Below are positions 9,865 through 23,267 of a DNA stretch of 64,000 nt, piece by piece. The stretch is taken from positions 72,382,186 to 72,446,185 of the forward strand of contig JACSVZ010000014.1 in NCBI GenBank assembly GCA_014706295.1. The letters are read 5' to 3'. The translations under genes and the position numbers were made by a program. This DNA is from Lycocorax pyrrhopterus obiensis. Its lineage: Eukaryota; Chordata; Aves; Passeriformes; Paradisaeidae. The notes beneath the pieces are model-generated. The model was not told where the DNA came from, searched no databases, and saw nothing but the letters and a program-made list of their open reading frames with translations. Positions within the stretch are counted from its first letter, which is position 1. Each line of letters opens with the position of its first letter.

Positions 9865-12800
9865 AAAAGTCTAGACATGCTAGAGAAGAGTTGACAAAAA
9901 TCCTCTCCTGCTAGAAAGGACAGATTTTTGTCTGAGAAGTGCTGAAAACCAAGATAAGAAATTCAGGGGGAAAGAAGCTGACAGGCAAAAAAATGAGATT
10001 AATGAGTTGATCATGGACACAGAGGGAGCGGGTCTGAAGACAGGCGTGCGAAGGGAAAGGCAGCAGTGGGATGATCTGCATGGGGTTGGCTGCTGTTGCA
10101 AGGGTTGTTTCCCCTCACGCAGACTTTTCATTTCTGACTCCCTCTTCCAGAACATCCGTGCTCTCCTGCTCTCTCCTTTGTGCTTGTGCTAGCACTGCAC
10201 AGCTCTGTGTGGAGCTACATCAGGTGGCTGTTCCAGCTGAGAGTGCCTCATCCATAATGCAATTTCCCTGATAGAGTCAGTGCTCACTTGGTTCAGCTCC
10301 TTGATCTGTCTTGCCATGCAGTGGCATGTGTGCTCCCAGTAGGGAGAGGAATTGGTGGGAATGTGTGTTGAAAGTTAGAGTGAAGAAGAAGAAATTGTCA
10401 CCTCTGGTGACACATTGGGATTAAATTTCACTAAAGATTCCCATCCAGTCGTTAGATATATGGAAAGTGAAATAAAAATAAGCAAATACTAATGAAAGCC
10501 AACCAAACAGGATTAGTGGTCGGTTGAAGATTTAGAAGCAGGTTAACAAGCCTGATGAAAAGGACTCTAATCAAAAAATAGCATCACAAAGAGGCTTACT
10601 GTATGCTTACTTTGGGTTTAAATAGTCTTATGACCATCTTTAAAGCACTGGATTGACTGTGAAAACATAAAGTGTACTGAGGAGGGAATTTCACTCCTTT
10701 ACAGTGCAAATTTAAGTGGTTTTTAGTTGCCAAGGCTTTGTATTGCACACCAATTCAGGAGGCAAAAAACATATTGAAAAATGACACATTTATGGAACAA
10801 CTGGTCCTGTACAAAGGTAGTACAAGATAGCAAAGGTAAAGAACATAAAATAAGTGTGCATTTAAAGATATGCTAAGCATCTTTTTCATGGCTAACCATC
10901 CAGACTTTCCCATGCAGACATTTTAAGCCAAATAATATTCATTATTGTAATTTTTGAGTGGTGGAATATGTGTTGTGAGTGCCTGTTTTGGCACTCACAC
11001 ACCCACTGGCAGTTGTGCATTTGACACTGAATTGTGCCAGCACTGTTTGTTCTGTAGCCTTATTTTTGGGCAGCAGCTCAGCAACATAATAGGAAGATTT
11101 GATTTCCTCTTCAAGAGGGAAGAGTCCTATTTAGCTCAGTCTTTGCTGTCCAAGAGAAGAAACACTTGAGGAGGATGAGTCTTCCCAGTTAGTCAGATAT
11201 TTAAAATAAAGGCAGCAGTTATTCCTGTGCTTTCTCTACACGTAGATGAAGTGTACGTGTATAGGAGTGTGTTTGGTTAATGTCAATCAGGAATAAACTC
11301 TGAATTGTATAAATCCCTTTTCCTGGTTTCCATAGGAAGGACCACAAGTGAATCTCAAATTTGGTGTCTCTACACGTATGGGCATACACACATTTATCAC
11401 TCGTGTCCTGAGGTTTCCAGGAGCTCATCTTTTATAAAGCTGTTGATTTCTTATAATTCTTCACTTTATTATTTTATGGTATGTCTTTCCACAATATGTA
11501 TTTAACATATTAAATGGTCTGTGCTTCAAGGTTTTTCAGCCTAAAAAAATCTAGATCCGTTCATAACTGTACTGATGCAAGATTGGGGTGCAAATAATTC
11601 TAGTTATGTAAAATAAACCAGAGTGGCCGTGATGACGCTTCCTGAAATCTAATGATTTTCAGGTGAAGCTGTACACTCTTCTTCCTGACTATTTCAACAT
11701 AAGATTTGTAGATTCTCAGCAAAGTTAACAAGTGTGAGTTCTGAAAATACCCTTGGCATGACTGTAGTTCTCCAGAGTTATGTTTGAAAAAGGTACCAAG
11801 AAAGGCTTAAATTGGAAATATAATGAAATCAATAAATAAAGAAACAATAGAAAAAATAATCTGGTTAGAAAGAAATGGAAAGGTTTAAGTATTGAAAGCT
11901 GTCCACTTGTTGGGTGCAAATAAGCAAGAGAAGGAAAAGAGGCAAACCCAAATATTTTAAAATTAAAACCAATAATGAGTTGCCACTGTCAGTTATTATT
12001 ATTAATACTCCCCTTGCTATGATACTAAACAGCAGGATGAATGGGAAATATATTGCAATGTATGCAATATTTGCATAATCTGTGCATTTTTTAAGTGCAT
12101 GAAACACCCAAGGAAAACCTTTTTGATATGTTCAGTCATGTACCTTGTGTGTTTGTTGTCCTAGAATCTTTCTTTATCATTTCATATCTCTTTAAATTAA
12201 TTAATTTAATTAATTTATTTCTTTATCAATAGCTCTTGTTTAGTAAGAAAAAAGAAAATAAACAAAAGTCTACTCTGATTTTTGGGAAAAAAAAACCACA
12301 CCCCTGTTAATTCTTACAACCTCACCCTTTCAGTAATCCATATTTAATTATATCAGAGTGTTAAAGAACATAATCTTAAGCAGATTGGATGGCTGCTAAA
12401 GAAAGCACGGAGGAAGTGCCAAGGAAAGCTCTCTGGCAGGTGGCAAAGTAGAGAGAACGTGGCTGAACTGAGAGAATTTGGTACTTCTGTTAAATCCAGC
12501 CTCCTTCGGGGCTGATTGTACAATCAGGGAAAGATGTGACGTTTTAGGATCATTTCATGATGTAGGCTCATGGGTGGCAGGAAGGCTGTGAGAAGGAAAA
12601 GTTTGTGGCCCATTTCATTGAGCTGGTAGGTAACATGCACAAACATCAGACAAATGATTGTTTCTTCATGTCTGATCTCCCCCAAACACCTCCTAAGCAA
12701 AAAAACCCCCAATCCCTGCTATCCCAAACTCTCTTGGCTATGACTTCCATCAATACTGTTTGCCATAAGGGATTTTTAGAATAGTTGTATCTTGTATTTT

Positions 12801-14849
12801 GAGATCCTTAAGTCTGTCACAGTTTCAACAGAGGAAAAAAATGTTGAAGGAAGATTTAGCCTTATTATTTTAACAAACAGTGGCTTGTTGCTTGTCATTA
12901 ATATTGAGAGAGACTAAACAGCCCTCTTTAAATTGTGTCACTGAAACAGCATAACAGGTAAAAGTCAGATGTATTTCTTATCATAAAGAGAATATAAATT
13001 GCTTAAGGGGCATGGAAATACCAAGCAAAGGCTTGAATGAGTTTGCTCAGACAGGACCATGGGGATTTCTGCACATATACAGCTACTTCTTAGATGATTT
13101 CTTGCAATAACAAACATGTACCACACCATTCACATCATTTTTACTCATGTATTTACTTTCCACATGGTAATGAGTGTTTGTAAGAGTCAAGACCTTCCTG
13201 TTTTCTTTTGTCTTAGAAATGGAATAGGTTCTTTTTTTATTGTATGTTATTTTGAAGTTTTATTACTGCAATTAAAATGCACTTTGCTTTTTTCTACTGG
13301 AAATCTTTTAGATAAACCATGCTTTACCTCAGAACATAAATGCCCATTATTAGGCTTCAGGAAAGAATGATATGTGGCATTCAGCTGCCTATCTATTGTG
13401 TAATGTAAGATCATACCTTTAAATTTGTAGTAGTTTAAAAAAATTATTTTGGAAACAATTTGGAAAATTATTTTTGTATTTTTTTCTTTTTTTTTTTCAT
13501 TTATATAAAACTGTTGTCTTTCAGTAGCCTTCCTTACAAATAAATGCCATGTGGCTTCAAAACAAAATCATGGCAAAAATATTCACATAAGATCCACAGT
13601 ACTGTAAAGTAATAAACTGCTTAATGAAAATCATCAGAGTGACTGAAGATAAGTAAAAGGCCAAAAGATTTCACAGTCCAGTTCTTATTCAAGACACAAC
13701 GTCCTCTGGCTGCCATGGCAGTTGTGGCTGTATGACAACTGTTGGGACAAAAATAACAATTATGAAATTGTAATATGCTCCAATTATGAACAAAATTGTA
13801 ATTTTAAGTGTAACATGCTCCCATGAATGTCCAGTTGTCTCTTACGAAAATAATGTGAAATATACTTTTATACACTTCAAAAGTTATTTGTGTCAAATAA
13901 CCTGAGAAATGCCTTGGAATTCCCAGAGTTCTGTTGAAATGGCTACAATAGCTACAATGAAGAAGCCACAGCCCAAGAACAAAAAGGCCTGGGTAGAGAT
14001 TTATATATTCAATTTGCCTGCAGCACCATATTTTAACATTGACTTGCAAAGCATGCATTAACACTCTACAGTAATATTACAAGTCAGTGTTACAGTTATT
14101 CATGAATTTCATTAGTTTCGACTTTTTGACAATACTTCGTCCTGTTCAAACTGCAGAACAGTTTATTTATTAATAGACACTATGGGAAAGTGAGAGTATT
14201 TCAATATCTTTCCATGTTTACCCAAAATGTCTCAATTTTCTTTTTTTAACCCAGCCTCCTAAATGACTAAATGTTTCTACTTTTTTTTTTTCCTCTCTGC
14301 AAAACAGTAATGCTGGGCAATTTTTTTGAACAAAACACAAATCCAAAATCCTGCCAGGCGTGTGCTCTGCTCTAACCTCCCATGAGCAGGGGCAGGGATA
14401 GAAGGTGTAAGGCAATGTGCTTCTCATCAACCCTTGTTTCCACCTCAGCTCTTGCTAGCAGATTACAGGCAATACGATACAATGTCCTATGCAATTCCAA
14501 GTAAGTTTTTTGTCCCAAACTGTTTAAGTCATGCAGTTGGATGTGTCTGATGAGCCACCCATGACACAGCTGTGGGTGGACACCAGAAAGACTGTGTGAC
14601 TCTGCTGCCAAAAGATTTTTTGCTTTTTATATATTTTTCATGGATTCATAGTTCTGTATTGTATAATTCTACAGTTTCTTAGTTGACTCCAGTACTTTTC
14701 CTACCCTGTCAGACAACCACATGCCTGGAATCCTGTTCCAGTCTTGCTTCTTCAGCGAACCAAGGCCATTCTTCCACTTTCCCACGTATTTCAACATAAA
14801 CAATGAAGGACTAAAAGCAAAGGGGGAGGCTTCATTAGGAGGCTGAACC

Positions 14850-15050
14850 AAGAGGGGAATTATTTAATTGACTGTACTTTTAATTGGGGATTCTTGTCAA
14901 TTAAGCTAATTGGATAAACTGATAAAAGTGTTGAAGCCCTGTATCACGTGTGCGGTCCACCATAAGTGTGCCTGGAGGACCTCAATAAAAGGTAACATCT
15001 TTTTATCTCCTTAATCTTGTTTGGCTCTTGATTTTAGGGGCTATAAGGCA
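14850..15050 (+). mobile_element. Possible solo LTR fragment (ERVL-like)
   Basis: A compact block contains GCCCTGTATCACGTGTGCGG and CCTGGAGGACC, a polyadenylation signal AATAAA at 14984-14989, then GGTAACATCTTTTTATCTCC and a candidate 3' end GGGGCTATAAGGCA closing at 15050. Order and spacing resemble the U3-R-U5 of a bird endogenous retroviral LTR. No matching 5' TG boundary or target-site duplication was found and no internal viral genes are present, so the assignment is tentative. Confidence 0.42.
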
Positions 15051-18000
15051 GCTCCAGTGGAAGTCTGCCACGCCATTCCCTAAAGGAAGAAATTAGTTCC
15101 ATGGGGAGTGCTGCAGTTCAAGCCTCAGCCATTGAAGGAAAAATTTACCTGGGCTGAGAACTCTGCTTGAACTTCTTGTCACAACAAACTATTACATTGT
15201 GTGTAATAACACAAGCAAGAATTTTAAGTTAAAACTTTTTTTTAATCAGAAAATACCAATCTGCAGTGATGCTGTGCAGGATTTACTACCATTAGCCACC
15301 AAAATAAGTCAGTACTTCCATCCAGGTGCAACTGACTTCATGTGAGCCACATTAATCACGATCAATTAACTTGTGTTTCTGCTGTGGGTGTAGCTGGTGC
15401 AAAGGAAGCAGATCTCAAGTGGTCCTGCTGTGTGTCTTCCAAACTGAAGGCTCGTGACTGCAAACATGGGTTGTGGTTTTAAACTGGGATGCTCAGTCAG
15501 TGTGTGGGTTTCTGGGTTGACAAAAAACCTATATGGAGCCGGAGTGGGAGATGAGGAGAAAAAAGAGAAGAATGGTCTAGCTAGGAAAGGAGAAAAAGTT
15601 GGAGAATAGTGATGAGATCTGGAATTCAAAAGGATTTAAGGGTTTTTTACATGGAAATAGAAGAGTTTGATGACAGCTTGGGAAAAAAAAAGTGGAAGAG
15701 GAAAGGATATATTTCCTCTGTCCTACATCCTCAGAGAAATAAAAGACTGGAGTGTAACTCTTCTCTATTTCCCTTGGTTTCTGCTGTGAACAACTTTATG
15801 CCTGCTTGGACTATATATATTTCACATTTAGTGATTCTCTTTCATCACTTTTTAATAATATTTCATGTCCTAAGGATAACCACCCTCTGAGGTTCTCTTC
15901 AGCTGCTTCTGTGTCATTAATGCAACACTTGTAATTAGGACCTGACTCATACAAATATGAATAGCCTAAGTTTAGGCTGTGACATTTTTTAGTTCCCACT
16001 GGAATCCTCAGCAAGAAGACTAACTGGATTTATTCTATTTGCTGTTATAATTAAGGTTCACATAATCTTTGCAGGTTTTTTTTTTTCATTTTCCAGTTAT
16101 AGCAGAACATGGAGAAAAAGGATGAGAAGTCCTGATCATTGGCAGTTTAAAGAGCAGTGAAACAATGAAAAATGACATCTTCATATATGATGGCAAGAAT
16201 TACAGTGATAAAAATAACACTGTTGCACAGAAATCTCAATTGCAATTGAGGTTCTGCATTAGGTACCAAACTATATACAGTTTCTTTATGGCTGGGTCTG
16301 TTTTACTTAAGCCATTGTCAATGCAGTAAACACAGACGTGGATTTGTTCCCACCATGTAGAAAATGGATTTGGAGGGTTTATTTTTATGTAGAATCTGTA
16401 GACATTAGTGTTGTCAAGGCTGCACTTTTGAACTAAATCTTCCAGACATCCCAACTGAAATCTAATTTAATATTTCTCTGAATGTTTTAGCATTAAAAAT
16501 TCAAGTCTGCAGTCCTTCAGCAAAATTTTTACAAAATGATTCTCTGTGTTTGCAGAGGGTGGGGTTTTTTTCTGTTTTATGTAAACCAGAAGCAACTGAA
16601 AAATAAATTTGGAAAATATTTCTAATGTAAGTAAGTTTGAAAATTAATCTGGTTTTAACAATGATAAAAAGTAAATCACAAAAGGAGTCTAGCAACCAAG
16701 AGGCCACACTTGGGTCAGAAAGAGTGGCAGCAGTCAGTGGCAGACAAAGGATCATCTTGGAGAAAAATAGCAATGATGCTGCCTGAGTGGAAAGTTAGAG
16801 GAGGGGAAGGAAAAGGCCTTGAAAATGTATTTTCTGTAAACTGAGCAGGTGTTCTCTGGGAAGATAAAATCCTGCTGTGAAAGGTGATGCAGAGATGCAG
16901 AACAGGTCTCACACTGACACTTGCTAAGGAGGTTTATGAGAGAGCTGGTGGGGGGAGAATACTGTGGGCATTATTCAGAAACACATATTTAGGTGGCAAA
17001 GGGTACAAAGAGGTGGAAAACAGCACTGAAAATTGGCAAAGAAAGTTCTTAGGCTTGGAAGCTGAGGAATATGAAGAGAAATAATGGAAGAGATCTTGGG
17101 GAAAATGTCTTGTAGTGCACTGAACACTTTCCCCAGCTTTTAGAGTATTTTTATGTCTCACCCTCTGTAAAATCACTACAGTGCCTGCTACACTCACCAT
17201 GCCTCAAATTTGGGTATAATTTGCCATCAAAGTCTTGGGTGAGAAGTTTGAGACTCTTAAGGAAAGGCATTGTACAGCCATCATGTACAGATTGCATCTT
17301 TTCAGAAAATATTCTAGCTATTCATCTTAAAATGCGCTGGGAGATGGCTGGACAATCAGGTTAAATTTCTTCCCTGTAGAAGAATTCTACAGAATGGAAT
17401 TGGAGGGAAATGTGCAGAAATGACCCAAAAGCATTTTTCACTCAGGGGGCGAACTTTATCTTTTGCTGCATCCAAATGGAGACACCTTGATCGTTATAAT
17501 CAGCGCGCTCCATTTGCTGCATTAAAAACAAGATAAATATTTAATCACAGTGCAATTAAGTCTGGATCTCTGCCATTAGTTTATAATGAACATATAGGCA
17601 GATAGAAACTAATACATTGCTAATTCACTTACGAGCCAGGCTGAACAGATTTTTTTATTATTTTTTTCTCCCCAGAGCTGGTATTTTGAGAATGTTCATG
17701 AGATGACAGTGTGTGTCATCTAATTACTTCTTCTGCTTTCATGCATCAACTGGAATAACGTGCAGCAATCAGTTATTGTTATCAATATTCCGCATAAACT
17801 GTGAATGATGTTCTGCAGTGCCTATTTTCAGCTTAAAATAACCAAACAAAAAGCAAGGTGTAGGTCAATACATATTTGTTGATGCAAGGTACATTTGTAT
17901 CCTAACAGTAAAATAGAATCAACAGTAGCGAATTCAAAAAGGAATTTTTTGAAAGGTAGGAAGGAGCCATTATGTTTTGGTTTATTTCCTTTTCTTTTTA

Positions 18001-19770
18001 TTTTAAAAATATTTGAGTATGCTGGGAAAGAAAGAATTTCTTGTTACACTTCAGAAGATTTGAAGGAAGAGTTAGTTCAAAATGCATCAAGTTTATCATG
18101 ATAATCATCTTTAACTGATGATCATCAGTTTGTCATGATGCACCAGTATAACTGGAGTTGGGCTCTAAAATGTTTAGATGTCTGTGTATATTTTTAACTT
18201 CCATTACTTTATTTTGCTTTATTACAGAATTACTTTTAAGTGACCAAAAAAAAAAGAGTTTTTGAGTAAGAATGAGCAAATACTAGACTACAAAACATTA
18301 GTTCTTTACTGCTGATGCTTCATACTTTAGTGGCAGAATGAGCATGTTGTCTAGAAGACATTTTCATGATTGCAGTGCCTTCAGAAGGTCAAGAGCACAT
18401 CGGCTGGGAACGTGCTCCTCAAATGTCCCCAAAACCGCGCACTGCAAGGCAGGCAGCTGGGGCCATTCAAAACCAGCCGCTGTGCTGGGCAAAGTCTTCA
18501 CAACAATATTGAATTAACAGCCAAAGTAGTAAATGTGAGGAAGAACAGAGACCCTCAGAAGCTTTTGTTATTTTCCTGGCCTTTTTGTGCAATAAAGCAG
18601 TTTTCTGTCAGAACCTGCAGGGACAATCCTGATGAATTTGAATGCTCGTCTGTGTGTCTCTGTGGAAAGTGGTCTCTTTAGAATAGGATTAGGTTATACT
18701 TTGGATTTGTGTCTGATGAAGTGTGAACTCTGCAGTCTCACATTCGAAGGGGCAGGCCTTTCAAAAATCCATTTTGAGTTTTTGAAAGGGTGATGAGGAA
18801 AGAAAAAGGTCAGTGTACTTCTGGAGAAAAGGCGGTCTATCGTCTGTGCACATAACGGTGGTATAACTTTTAGCTGTGTGAAGAAAAATACATCAGTTAG
18901 AAAATCACGTCAAATATAAAGACTCGGAAATTAAGCCCATCACAAATGTTTGTAAAATATTGAGTGCAGATTTTTGCTTATTTCCACAGCGGGATGGTTC
19001 AGCTTGGTCCTCAGGTTGCAGGAACTGCTGAGCAGAGGCAGTGGAGTGTTGGATTACCTGGACACTGAGCCTAATTCAGTGTGATAATCCTTAAACTTCC
19101 TCACCATGGGCAGCTTGTGCCATTCTGCTAGCTCCTGCAGCAAAGAGGCTGATCCTTGCCCTCCCATACATTTCAAATAAGTTGTTTGTGACGCTGTCTT
19201 CCTTTGAACATAGGAATTCCTGCTAAGTGAGCTGTCGCAGCTTTTTTCGAAGACTTTGCTTTGGCAGAGGAAGCACCTGAAGTATCATGTATGATCCAAA
19301 CACAGAGGAAAAATTCAAATTACTGGTGTTAAAACTGTGTGAGACACCTCTGATGAAAATTTCAATTTATTGGAGTGGGGAAAAGCCTTATTTGACATTC
19401 TTGTAAAGCCAAGAGGAACTTAAGAAAAGCTGATGCCACAAAGGCACGCAACTGGAGAGTACTTTTCTTTAAAATGAAAAGGAAAATTCTTTGATACCTT
19501 TTATTAGTTTGGTGATAGCTCCCAACATTTGTTTTGATGGGATTTGCAGCTTATTATATCATCAGAATAACATTATCTATTAATCCTACTTCAGTAATAC
19601 TCCACAGAATAAATGAAGCAATTAGCTTTGTATTTTCGCCTTGATGTATATCAAGGTCAATATCTAATTTAGTATTCTTCCTTAAAGTCATATTATTTCT
19701 ACATGAAGAGAAAGTGGATTGATGCCGTCAAAAGTGTTAATGTTTTTATTTCATTTTCCTTAATTTTACT

Positions 19771-19820
19771 TGTAAAAAAATTGGGTTATTTTGCATGTAA
19801 AAAAAATGGGTTATTTTGCA
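19771..19820. repeat. 25-bp tandem duplication, two copies
   Basis: The unit begins TGTAAAAAAA and ends GGGTTATTTTGCA. The two adjacent copies (19771-19795 and 19796-19820) differ at one base, the eleventh of the unit (T versus A). Both lie inside an AT-rich stretch; a recent replication-slippage event is the simplest explanation. Confidence 0.95.
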
Positions 19821-20771
19821 TGTTTCACTCCGCTGTAGTATACATTTTTTGTCTTTATTTTCTCCTTACATTTTTCATATCTGTCTCTTAATCTCGATTT
19901 AGTAAGAAAAGGCGGGATTTGATTTTTGGTCACCTTTCTGTTTTAGCACACTTTGAGTTTGGGGAATCCAGCTGTATCAGGAGGATGGGCTGATGCTGAT
20001 TTCTTGTCTAATGACATCCCCTGTAATTTTCGAACGCCTTTCCCACCAAAGCATCAGCAGATTTTATATTTGGCAAAATAAATGCTTATGCTGTTTTTTA
20101 GAGGCTGTCACTGAACTGGTTTCCTTGCTTTCCTGGCTTTATCTGCTCTCGACAAGCTGATAGGTTTTCTCAAATATGCGTTTTCCACTGCAGTATTGCA
20201 TGACACAAGACTTTATTATGAAATTTTCGTTGACTCTACTTGTCAAAGGAGAAAATAGATAACATGGTTCTGCCTTGAGCCCCTTTGCAACTCTGCTGAG
20301 GATGCATTTGCTTGATTCATATATCTATAAAGTCTCAGAGGTTTTAGTAAGAGCATCTAAAATTTAAAACCTGCTATGCTTTAAGTTAACTTTCAATATT
20401 TTTTCAAAAATAGCATGGGATTTCAATTGAATAACAGAATGATGTATTTTGGACTACACTTATTATGTTGGCTAATGCCCCTGGAACTGAACAAAGAAGG
20501 ACTCAAAAGAGCAGCAAAGTGAATAGATCTATTACTTTGAGTGCACAATTAATCTTGCTGACATTATTTTATATGAACATGGATAAAAATGCCTGGAAAC
20601 CATACCATTGAATTCCTCTGCTCATTAATATTGATCAAATGTTGTTGTTCTCTTTGTGTTGGAAGCCACTTAAAGATTACCTGTAAAAGTATTACAGCAC
20701 TATTGATTTGAAAAAAGCCAATCCCTGAAGTCTACTGTTTTTGAAAATTAGTGGACATATTTGGTTTGTTC

Positions 20772-20836
20772 TTTTGTTGGGTTGGTTTTTTTTGGGGGGG
20801 GGTTGTTAGTTTTTGATTTTTTTTTTTTTTTTTTTT
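20772..20836. repeat. GT-rich / poly-T low-complexity tract
   Basis: A G9 run (20794-20802) within T-rich sequence is followed by a run of 20 T (20817-20836). It could be the reverse-strand tail of a retroposed copy, but no source element is recognisable beside it. Confidence 0.75.
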
Positions 20837-21118
20837 GTAAAACAAGGATATTTTTTAACTTGTTGCTATAGATCTGAGTAACAGACCATATTAATCAGAC
20901 TGTCATGGAATTAGTTATCCAGAATTCAATACCATGTTGTTTACAAGCCTACACATCCCTATGGAAGTTGGCTGGGACCTCTCATCCTCTGGCATCTGTG
21001 CCCAGATCTTTCACATTACATTTTTGGTGCTTCAGTGGAATGACGGCAGGATTAGGCCCCAGATCCTTCAAGACACTCAAATCTGCAGAAATTGCATCAG
21101 GGGTCCCATAGACTCTGT

Positions 21119-21160
21119 TAAAATAAATAAATAAATGAATGATAAACAAATAAATTAAAA
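21119..21160. repeat. Imperfect AAAT microsatellite
   Basis: Repeats of AAAT interrupted by GAATGATAAACA. About 40 nt long and purely intronic. Confidence 0.8.
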
Positions 21161-22589
21161 AGAATCACATGTTTGGGTGTTCATGCAACTTAAATAACCT
21201 CAAGATGTGTGAATTCAAAGTCTGGTCCTTTGTAGAATTAGGAGAAGCAATGGTAGGGTGAGACAGACTGAAATAAATTTTCAGTCATTCATTCATTTAG
21301 AATGCAGGGTTAGTCTAACCCATGTCTTTATCAATAAATACATGTTAACTCGTCAAAACTAGGTGGTTGCCATTTTTTAATTTCAGCATAATTAATGAGG
21401 AGGTTTTGTTGCTCTAAAAATCATTTTTGAACTCCCAGTTTCTATGAACAACAACAAAAGCAAACAACGTACTCAACATTTGTACTGAAAATAGTGATAT
21501 TATTTGTCCATAACAACCATAATCAGGAAAAAATGTTCATGTTGTTGATGTGGGTTTTGTTTTTTTTCAGAAGAAAGGCTTCATGGAAGAAAAACCTTGG
21601 TTAGAAATACTGTCATGCACCACTATATTTATCACTGTGCACCTCAGATGACCTTTTAAGCCTTTGCAGTTTGGACTGATCTGAGGAAATGCAAAATATA
21701 AAGAAAATCAATGAAAGTAGGCCGAACGTGTGCTTAACAAGCCATACTGAGAAAGCAGAAAGCAAAATGAGAAAGTAATTATTAAAAGATTTATTGTTCT
21801 TGGAAGATTAGAGGCCTGCTTGCACAGAAACAATTAACATAGGAGGCTGCCTGCAGGTACTCTCCAAACTGCAGCACTGTGATGGAAAGAGAGGCTTGGA
21901 AAAAAATACACAGTTCATATTTATTGGGAGGCTAAAAGTGCAAATTATTAGACATGTTTCTTCACAAATTATATGAAGGAGAAATACGATGAACAGACAC
22001 AGTAATACTTGAAAGACACAAGTCCTCCTAGAATTGAGAATGTAGTGTACCTTTACTTTTAAAGTGTAATACAGAATGCAGGTGGGAAAAGGCAAAACTG
22101 GCAGCAGTCATTCTTCCTTGTTTTCATCTTCACGATTTTTGCCCTTTTTTTGCTACTAATTCTGTTTGGATTAATCTGCAGTACATTCACGGCCATTGTT
22201 TTTTTGATTCAGTGAGACAATACCCCATGTTTAATGATGTACACAAGCAAAGCCTCTGTGCAGGGCTGTGCCTTGGAACAGGCTGATGACAAAAGTAGTA
22301 ATAGAAATGTGCACCTGCGTGGCTTCTCAAATTGCAATAGCCACATGGGCAATAATAAATGGGGAATGTGTTCTGATATCCTCATCATTCAGTTAATTTT
22401 TATGCTTTGCAAATTAATATTTGCTGGGACAGCACGGTTTTCATTAATGTGACGTCTGGATGAATAGTGCTGCTGTGAGAATCTGTCAAACCTGGGCTTG
22501 TAATTGAAAACACTAACAGGCAGATGCTCAGAAACACTAATCTTGCAGCTCTCTCAAGTCTTAATCATTCAATTCACTCATTTGTTGGT

Positions 22590-23267
22590 CCAACAAGGTG
22601 ACTTGTCAGGTCACACCAACCCCCACAGCTCCAGGCTGGGGCAGAGGGGCTGGAAAGCTGGGAAGGGCCCTGAGGGTGCTGGTGACAGCAGCTGGACACG
22701 AGCCCAGGGGTGCCCAGGGGGCAAGAGGCCGATGGCCACTGGTCTGTCCCAGCCATGGCGTGGCAGCAGGACCAGGGCAGTGACCGTCCCTGTGCTGGGC
22801 ACTGCTGAGGGACCACCTCAGATCCTGGGGGCAGCTCTGGGCCCCTCATGGGAAGGGTCTGGAGCACCAGGAGCGGCTGAGGGAGCTGGGAAAGGGGCTC
22901 AGCCTGGAGAAAAGGAGGCTCAGGGGGGACCTTGTGGCTCTGCACAACTCCCTGACAGGAGGGGGCAGCCGGGGGGGGGTCGGGCTCTGCTCCCAGGGAA
23001 CAGGGACAGGAGGAGAGGGAACGGCCTCAGGCTGGGCCAGGGGAGGCTCAGGCTGGACATCAGCAGGAATTTCCCCATGGAAAGGGTGCTCAGGCCTTGG
23101 CAGGGGCTGCCCAGGGAGGTTTGGAGTCCCCATCCCTGGAGGTGTCCAAGGAAGGGCTGGATGTGGCACTCAGAGCTCTGGGCTGGGGACATGGTGGGGA
23201 CTGGGCAGAGCTTGGACCTGATGGCCTTGGTGGTCTTTTCCAAGCTCAGTGATTCTGGGATTCTGAA
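22590..23267 (+). mobile_element. CR1 LINE, about 680-bp 3' part, + orientation
   Basis: The longest relatively intact young CR1 copy here. It runs from a GTGACTTGTCAGGTCACACC block through GACAGCAGCTGGACACGAGC, GAGCGGCTGAGGGAGCTGGG, GGCTCAGGGGGGACCTTGTG and GTCCCCATCCCTGGAGGTGT, ending TCAGTGATTCTGGGATTCTG. It covers the C-terminal end of CR1 ORF2 and the short 3' UTR. Compared with the family it lacks a segment after GGCCCCTCATGGG, and the ORF2 frame is broken. The long open frame across it (22504-23358) is therefore not a gene but a by-product of its high GC content. Confidence 0.95.
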
